64,000 bases of DNA from the NCBI GenBank assembly GCA_016716135.1, contig JADJWX010000019.1, positions 62,001-126,000 of the forward strand, written 5' to 3'. The notes under the pieces are model-generated. The model had not been told where the DNA came from. It ran no database searches and was given only the letters and a program-made list of their open reading frames with translations. Source of the stretch: Lewinellaceae bacterium (GTDB lineage Bacteria > Bacteroidota > Bacteroidia > Chitinophagales > Saprospiraceae). Made by a program: the position numbers and the translations under genes. Shown here piece by piece: positions 52,164 through 61,100 of this stretch (positions are counted from its first letter, which is position 1; every line of letters starts with the position of its first letter).

Positions 52164-55100
52164 ATGAAAAAAGTCTACGAGGCTTCTTTGCCTGGCTGTA
52201 GTACTGTGTACAGCAATGCTGTCGCTCTTTTTTCAAACAGAACAATGCCCATTCTTTCCCGTCTGGTGGTGTTGCTCTGTTTGTCTGTTTTAGGGAGCAC
52301 CGCTGCGTATGCACAGCCATGTAGCGGGGTTAGCTGTACCATCGGCTACGCTCCGGTACCGGTAGTTCCACCGGCGCCCCCGCTTCCTCCTGGTGAGATC
52401 ATCCTATGTCTGAACGCGCTCGGAAATGGTGAGATCACGGCATCCCTGATGGGGCCGTACACGACAACCTCCAACGGGGTTTGTTGTTCGGTCGTTAAAG
52501 TCTGGGAAAATGCCGCCGCCACAAATCCGCTTGTACCGGCTGATGCCGACTACGAAGTGGATTGCAGCGATATCGGCCGGACGATCCAGGTTTGGGTGAC
52601 CCGCGAGGTAAACCTGCCCCCGCCCGGCGGCCCCGGCCGCAGCGCGGCTTTGCCGTTTACCATCCTGATCGCCGATTGCACGCCGCCGAACATCACTTGT
52701 CCGGCGCCGCAAACGCTGACCTGCTTAGCCGATTATACGGCTGCCCTGCCGCCAAACCCGATGACGGAAGCGCAATTCGAAGCGCTCGGCGGTGGTGCTG
52801 ATGCCAGCGACAACTGCACGATTGACCGTGTTGAATACTCCGATGCCTATTCGGATTTTGTGTGCACCAATAAATTCAAGGTGACGCGCACCTATATTGC
52901 TTACGACCAAAGCGGCAACTCGAAGTCCTGCACACAAATGATTACGGTGTCGGACAATGTTGCCCCGACGTTTACCACCCTGCCACAGGATCTGACGCTG
53001 GCCTGCCCGAACCCGAATCTGGGTGGCCTTGCTTACGGTGCACAGGTTATAGCCCTGGGTGTTGCCATTCAAGGCTGGATCAACAATTTCGGCGGCGCAG
53101 CCGTTGCCGACAATTGTGGCGGTCCGTTTACACAAAACGTACTTGTATGCCTGGGTGGCGGTCCGATCGTCGGCTGCCAAACGACCTCGCCGGCTACCGG
53201 CGCTGGTATATGGGCGCAAATGCCAGAAGCCTGTTCTCCGCAGCCCCGCGAAGTGCAGGTTGGTTTTTACATAAAAGACGAATGCGGCAATGAAAACTTT
53301 GCCGTAGCAAAAGTTATCCTTGTAGACAATGCAGCACCGGTTATTCCACCGCTGCCGGCGCTCGGCCCCTACACCTGCTTCACGCAGGTGCCGCCGCCAA
53401 ACCCGGCCGGTGTGCCTGCAACGGACAACTGCACGCAAAATGCCAACCTGACCAAGGAGCACGTTAGCGACGTGCCGGCCAGCGTGACCGGTTGCCCCGG
53501 CGATCAGGTTATTACCCGTACGTACCGGGTGACCGACTGTGCCGGCAACAGCGCAACGCGCACGCAAACCATTATAGTAAATGATAATGTGGCTCCCGTA
53601 TGGGGCCAGAACCCGGTGTCGCAGACCTACAACTGCAGCGACCCGGCACTTACGACACAAATCGCCGACTGGCTGGCCGCTGACGGCACCGGTTCTGCGA
53701 CAGATAATTGCAACGGTGTGACCATCACGGCTTCGCCCGCATCGGCAGCCGGCGTACTGGCCGCTGTTCCGGCCTGGTGCCCGCCCGGTGGCAACACCCG
53801 CTCTACCACGGTGACCTTCACGGCTACCGATGGCTGCGGCAATACGTCCACCCGTACGGCTACGATTACGCTGTACGATCTGGAAGCGCCCACCGGCACA
53901 CCGCCGGCAAACGCCACTATCAAATGCCTGCCGCTGCCCGCACCCAACACCTTGCTGGTGACCAACCTGTCTGACAACTGCACACCTACTAATAATATAA
54001 TGGTGTCGCATGTAACGGATATGGTTATCGTGGCCGGCAACGGTTGCCCGAACGGCGCGCAGATTTGGCGTCGTACCTACCGCCTCACCGACTGCGCCGG
54101 CAACACGCGCGACATCTCCCAGATGATCACCGTGTTGGACGACGAGAAGCCGGTTTGGTCTGGTGCGATCACCACACTCAACCTGAACTGCCCGGGTAAT
54201 TCCGCAGGAAATGTGACGGCCATTCAAAACTGGCTGAACAACCACCCCGGTGCATCGGCAACGGACAACTGCAGCGCAGTGTCCTACTCGACTATTCCGG
54301 GTACGGTAGCCGAAGTGCTTAACGGCCTGGGCGATTGCGCGCCGTTGGCCGGCAGCCGCACCGTGACTTTCGTGGCTACGGATGCCTGCGGTAATTCGTC
54401 GATGATCACCGGCACCATCAACGTGGTGGACAATGTGAACCCGACGGCCAGCAACCCGGCCACGATCAACGTGAAATGCATATCGGAAGTACCCGCACCG
54501 AATCCGGGCGTGGTAACGACCGAGGCCGACGCCTGCTCGCCTGCCGGTTCGATCACGGTTGAATTCATTGACGACAGCGACAACGGCGGCTCCGGCTGCC
54601 CCGGCGATGCTCTGGTGATCTCCCGCCGCTACCGCGTGACTGACTGCACCGGCAACTCGATCACCGTGACGCAAACGATCAACGTGGTTGACGACATCGA
54701 CCCGAACGCAAACTGCAAATCCGTAACGGCTTACCTTGGCGCTAACGGCCAGGTATCGGTTATGGCCGAACAGTTCAACGACAACAGCGCCGACAACTGC
54801 GGCGGTCCGTTGACCTATGAATTTGCCCGCGACATTATCAACGACGGCATCAACCTGGCGTTCGGTCCGTACTCGATGATGAAAACGTTCGACTGCAACG
54901 ACATTCCGAACCTGCACCTGTGTTCCGGAAATACCGATAATGACGAAGTAATTGCTATTCGCATGCGCGCTATCGACGCTTGCGGCAACGTGTCCGGCTA
55001 CTGCAGCACGGCGATCACGATCATTGACGATATTGCGCCGACGATCGATTGCCCTGCAGACATGACCTTCATGACCAGCGACAAACCCGGCTACGATTGC

Positions 55101-58100
55101 TCGGTGAACGCTACATGGGATCACCCGGAAGTTGCGGATAACTGCACGGTATTGTGCTATGAAATGGAAGTGCAAAAAGAGATCAATGGCGTATTTACGA
55201 CCATCGATCCTGCAACCGGCGCTCCTGAGCCCAACTTCCGCGTCAATGTACTCGGCGTAGCACAGGCCAACTACATGTTTGAAAAAGGTCCGTACTGCAA
55301 CGCCGGTCAGATCGACGACCAGTACAAGGTCATTTACTATGTGCGCGACGAGCATGGCAACTACGCTCCGTCCTGCATGTTTACGATCACGGTTAAAGAC
55401 GATGAGGCTCCGATCTTCACGTACTGCCCGGATCCGATCAATGCACAAACGGTTAACGGCGATTGCTACCAGATGAAGTGCTGGGCGCCGCCGACGTTCT
55501 ACGACAACTGCCAGTTCCCGTATTTCGGTGAAGGCAGCGGTTACTGCCCGATTCCCACGCTGACGATCACGACCAGTGATCCGACCGTTATGGTGGATAC
55601 TATCGGTGACGACCATTGCGCACTGTTCCCCGTAGGCACTACCTATGTATATTATACTGTTGAAGACATTTGCGGTAATGTGACTACCTGTACGGTAGTT
55701 GTGAATATTGCCGATGAAGAAGACCCGATGGCTATGTGTGTTGGGAACTACACGGTTAATCTGGAGCCCAACGGTAAAAAGGTAATTACCTATGCCGATA
55801 TCGACGCTGGCAGCTTTGACAACTGCGGCCTTTGTGCTAAAGAAGTCAGCCGCGACGGTGTTAACTTCGGTCCGAATGTTATGCTGACTTGTGCCGATCT
55901 TGCAACCCCGGTGACGATCACGCTGCGTGTGCAAGATTGTTCCGCTCCGGCTAACGAGGCAACTTGCACTACTGTAATTACAGTGGAAGACATGCAGTCG
56001 CCCGGTATCGCTGAATGCCCGGCCGATATTACGGTTGGCACCGATGACGGTGTTTGCAGTGCTGTTGTAACGTACGACGCACCGCTGTTTAACGACGGTT
56101 GCGGCAGCCCTGTACAGGGTACGCTCACAGCAGGTCTGGCTTCCGGTTCCGTTTTCCCGATTGGTGTAACGCATGTTCAATACTGCTACACTTCGGCAAG
56201 CGGTTTCACGGTGTGCTGCGATTTCAACGTAACTGTTGAGGACGATGAAGCACCGGCTATTGTGTGCCCGGCCAATGTGCTGGATTTGACTTGCCTGCAA
56301 ATATTGCCTGCGCCACTGACGCTGGCCAACTTTGCGGCCAATGGCGGTACACTTTCAGATAACTGCGGTGTTACTGCGCTGGATTTCAGCGACTATGACA
56401 ACGATCTGACGCACTGCGCTTATGACGGTATTCGTACCATTGTACGCACGTACACAGCGTGGGATGCAGCCGGAAACTCGGCTACCTGCACGCAGACATT
56501 CCAGTATGTGGAAGATATTATCCCGCCCGTATTGAACGTCAAACCGATCAACCTCCAGGTTGATTGCGCCGACGAAGTACCGCCGGTACCAACGCAAACG
56601 GCTACCGACAACTGTGGTACTGTCAATATCGACTTCTCGGAAGAAATTCAGCCGGGCGGCTGCGAAAACCAATTCGTAGTCGTACGTACCTGGATCGCTA
56701 CCGACCTCTGTGGCAACACCGATTGGTGGACACAGTTGATTACGGTACACGACGACGAAGCGCCTGTATTCCAGGTGACTCCGCTGAATACCCAGTATGA
56801 TTGTGCTGAAGATGTTGCAGCTGCTCCGAAGCAAATTTCTTCGGATAACTGCGGTATCGTATTTGAAGACTTTTATGAGACGGTTGATCCGGGTTCTTGC
56901 CCGAACCAGTATGTTATCATGCGTCGTTGGGTTGCCTCCGACCTTTGTGGTAACACCACGGAACACTGGCAAATGATCACCGTGCATGACGACGAAGCGC
57001 CGGTATTGCTGACGACGCCAATCGACCTCCAGGTTGATTGCTCGGAAGACGTTCCGGATGCTCCGGTTGGCAACGCTACCGATAACTGCGGTGTTGTGTT
57101 TGTCGACTTCTCCGAAGACATTCAGCCGGGTGGCTGCGAAAACCAGTACGTTATCGTACGCCGTTGGAAAGCTACCGACCTTTGTGGAAATACGGACGAG
57201 CACTGGCAATTTATCACGGTACACGACGACGAACCGCCGGTACTGTTGACGACGCCGCTTGACCTGCCACAGTTGAAGTGTGCAGACGATGTGCCACCTG
57301 CTCCGGTTGGTAATGCTACCGATAACTGTGGTATTGTTTTCGTCGACTTTTCTGAATCCATTACGCCGGGTAGTTGCCCGAATCAGTTTGAAGTTGTTCG
57401 CCGCTGGGTTGCTACCGACCTTTGTGGTAACACCGACGAACACTGGCAGCGCATTACGGTGAATGATGATATTCCGCCGGTATTGGCTGTTAAACCGCTT
57501 GATATCCGGGTTAGCTGTTCTGAAGACGTGCCGCCGGTACCTGTTCAAACGGCTACGGACAATTGCGAAGTGGTGTTTGTTGACTTTAGCGAAGAAATCC
57601 AGCCTGGTGGTTGTGAAGACAACTTTGTTGTTGTTCGCACCTGGATTGCTACAGACTTGTGTGGCAATACGGATTCACACGTATGGACCATCACGGTAGA
57701 GGATACGGAAGCTCCGGTATTCTCCAATGTTCCGGCAAGCGCGATGTTTGATTGTGCTGAAGATGTTCCGGCCGTTGTGCACCCGGATGTTACGGATAAC
57801 TGCAGCCAGGTTGTGGTTGACTTCTCCGAAGAAACTCAGCCCGGTGGTTGCGAAGACAACTTTGTTGTGCAACGCGTTTGGGTTGCTACCGACTTGTGCG
57901 GCAACCAGGCTATGACTTTCCAGATCATCACGATCCAGGATACGGAAAAGCCTGTGCTGCATAACTTGCCGCCGGCAACGGTTGACGTTGAATGTTCTGA
58001 AGATGTGCCGGCAGTTGCCAACGTAACGGCTACGGACAATTGCGCCGAACCGCTTACAGTAGACTTCGTTGAGGTCGAAATTCCGGGTACCTGCTCGAAC

Positions 58101-61100
58101 CAGTACCAGGTTCAGCGTACCTGGACTGCCGAAGATGATTGTGGTAACTACACTTCTTTCGTTCAGATCATTACGGTTAGCGATACAGAAGCTCCGGTTT
58201 TGGCAAACCTGCCGCCTGCCACAGTTGATGTTGAGTGCTCCGAAGATGTACCGGCTGTTGCCAATGTAACGGCATCGGACAACTGCGGCGAACCGCTTGA
58301 CTTTGACTTTTATGAAGTTGAAATTCCGGGTTCTTGCCCGAATCAATATCAAATCCAGCGTGTCTGGACTGCCGAAGATGACTGCGGCAACTCGACGTTC
58401 TTTGTACAAACAATCACCGTAAGCGACACCGAGGCTCCGGTACTTGCCGGCCTGCCCGATCCTGTCGTGAATGTTGAATGTTCGGAAGATGTACCGGCTG
58501 TTGCCAACGTAACGGCTACGGACAACTGCGACATCCCGGTTGACCTGGAACTGGTTGAGATTGAAATTCCGGGTACCTGCCCGAACCAATACTCGATCAC
58601 GCGCACCTGGACTGCCGAAGACGATTGCGGCAATATCACATCGTTCGTACAAACGATCAACGTATTCGACAATGAGGCTCCGGTACTTGCCGGTCTGCCT
58701 GATCCGGTTGTGAATGTTGAATGTTCGGAAGATGTACCGGCTGTTGCCAACGTAACGGCTACGGACAACTGCGACGTTCCGGTTGACCTGGAACTGGTTG
58801 AGATTGAAATTCCGGGTTCTTGCCCGAACCAATACTCGATCACGCGTACCTGGACTGCTGAAGATGATTGCGGTAACAGCACGTTCTTTGTACAGACGAT
58901 CAATGTAAGCGACACTGAGGCTCCGGTACTTGCCGGCCTGCCCGATCCTGTCGTGAATGTTGAATGTTCGGAAGATGTGCCGGCTGTTGCCAACGTAACG
59001 GCTACGGACAACTGCGATATCCCGGTTGATCTGGAACTGGTTGAGATTGAAATTCCGGGTTCTTGCCCGAACCAATACTCGATCACGCGCACCTGGACTG
59101 CGGAAGACGATTGCGGTAACATCACGTCGTTCGTACAAACGATCAACGTATTCGACGATGAGGCTCCGGTATTTGCCGGTCTGCCTGATCCGGTTGTCAA
59201 TGTTGAATGTTCGGAAGACGTACCTGCTTTGGCAGTCGTAACGGCTACGGACAACTGTGACATCCCGGTTGATGTTGAAATTTCCGAGATTGAAATTCCG
59301 GGTACCTGCCCGAACCAATACTCGATCACGCGCACCTGGACTGCGGAAGACGATTGCGGCAATATCACGTCGTTCGTACAAACGATCAACGTGTTTGACG
59401 ATGAAGCGCCAACTTGGGACCAACCCGCTCCGGATTCCCCGGTGAATGTCGATTGTTCGGAAGACGTACCGGCTGTTCCGGTTCAAACGGCTTCGGACAA
59501 CTGCGAAGCACCGGTTATTATTGACTTTAGTGAAGTAATTGTTCCGGGCACCTGCCCGAACCAATTCTCGCTGACGCGCACCTGGGTTGCACAGGATGAC
59601 TGTGGCAACGTCACCACGCGTGTTCAAGTCATTAACGTATTTGATGACGAAGCACCGGTACTGGTCGGCTTGCCCGATGCAGTCGTGAATGTTGAGTGTT
59701 CGGAAGACGTACCTGCACTTGCAGTGGTAACGGCTACGGACAACTGCAACGTTCCGGTTGATGTTGAGATTTCTGAGATTGAAATTCCGGGTTCTTGCCC
59801 GAACCAATACTCGATCACGCGTACCTGGACGGCTGAAGACGACTGTGGAAACAGCACTTTCTTCGTTCAGACGATCAACGTGAGCGATACTGAAGCACCC
59901 ACTTGGAACTCGACGACTCAAGTTGTTTGGATCAACGAAATCCACTATGATAATGTTGGTGGTGACGTCGATGAATTCATCGAAGTTGCCGGTACTACGG
60001 GCACTGACTTGTCGAACTACTCCCTCGTGCTTTACAACGGCGCAAATGGCCTTGTTTATGGTACAATGAATCTGTCCGGAACACTTGGCAATCAGAGCAA
60101 TGGCTTTGGTACTGCTTCCTTCGATTATCTGGTGAATGGTGTGCAGAACGGCGCACCCGACGGTATCGCTCTGGTGCTGAATGGAACTATGGTACTCCAG
60201 TTCCTGAGCTATGAAGGCGCCTTCCAGGCTGTAGACGGCCCGGCCATGGGTATGATGTCGACCGATATTGGTGTTTTCGAAGATGGAAACAATGCCATTG
60301 GCACGTCGCTCAGCCTGTCTGGCACGGGTAATGTTTATGGCGATTTCATTTGGAATGCACCTGCTCCGAACACTGCAGGCGCTGTTAACACCGGCCAAAC
60401 CTTTACGCCGGCTGGTGGTTTGACCCTGCCTTCTGACCTGGATCTGCAGTGTGGTGAAGATGTGCCGATGCCGCTGGTATTGACCGCTTCCGACAATTGC
60501 GATATTCCGGTTGATGTGGAATACAGTGAAACCTTCCTGCCCGGCTCGGGCCCGAATGACGGTGTAACGATCATTCGTACCTGGACGGCTGAAGATGATT
60601 GCGGCAACGCAATTGCGCATACGCAGACCATCACGGTGAATGACGCAGAACCGCCCGTACTGGTTGGTACGCCGGATATCACGGTTGCAGTTGAATGCTC
60701 GGAAGATGTGCCGGCTGTAGCAGTGGTTACGGTTACGGACAACTGCCAGGGTACTGTTGACCTCGACTTTAACGAGGTTGAAGTGCCGGGTACTTGCCCG
60801 AACCAATACTCGGTTGTACGCACCTGGACGGCTACCGACTTTGCCGGCAACTCGGCTGTATTTACACAGACGATTACGGTGAACGATTTGGTGGCTCCGA
60901 CCTGGGATCAGCCTGCACCGGCTTCGCCGCTGACATTTGATTGTGCAGATGCAGTACCGGCTGCTCCGGTGCTGACGGCTTCGGATAACTGTAATGCTCC
61001 GGTCTTTGTTGACTTCAGCGAAACAGTTGATCCGGGCGCCTGCCTGAACAAATTCACGCTGGTTCGTACCTGGATTGCCCAGGATGACTGCGGCAACGAA

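Noticed and set aside
52725..56300. 1,191-codon minus-strand open frame
   Set aside because: Same reason: antisense to well-defined HYR domains with conserved cysteines on the plus strand.
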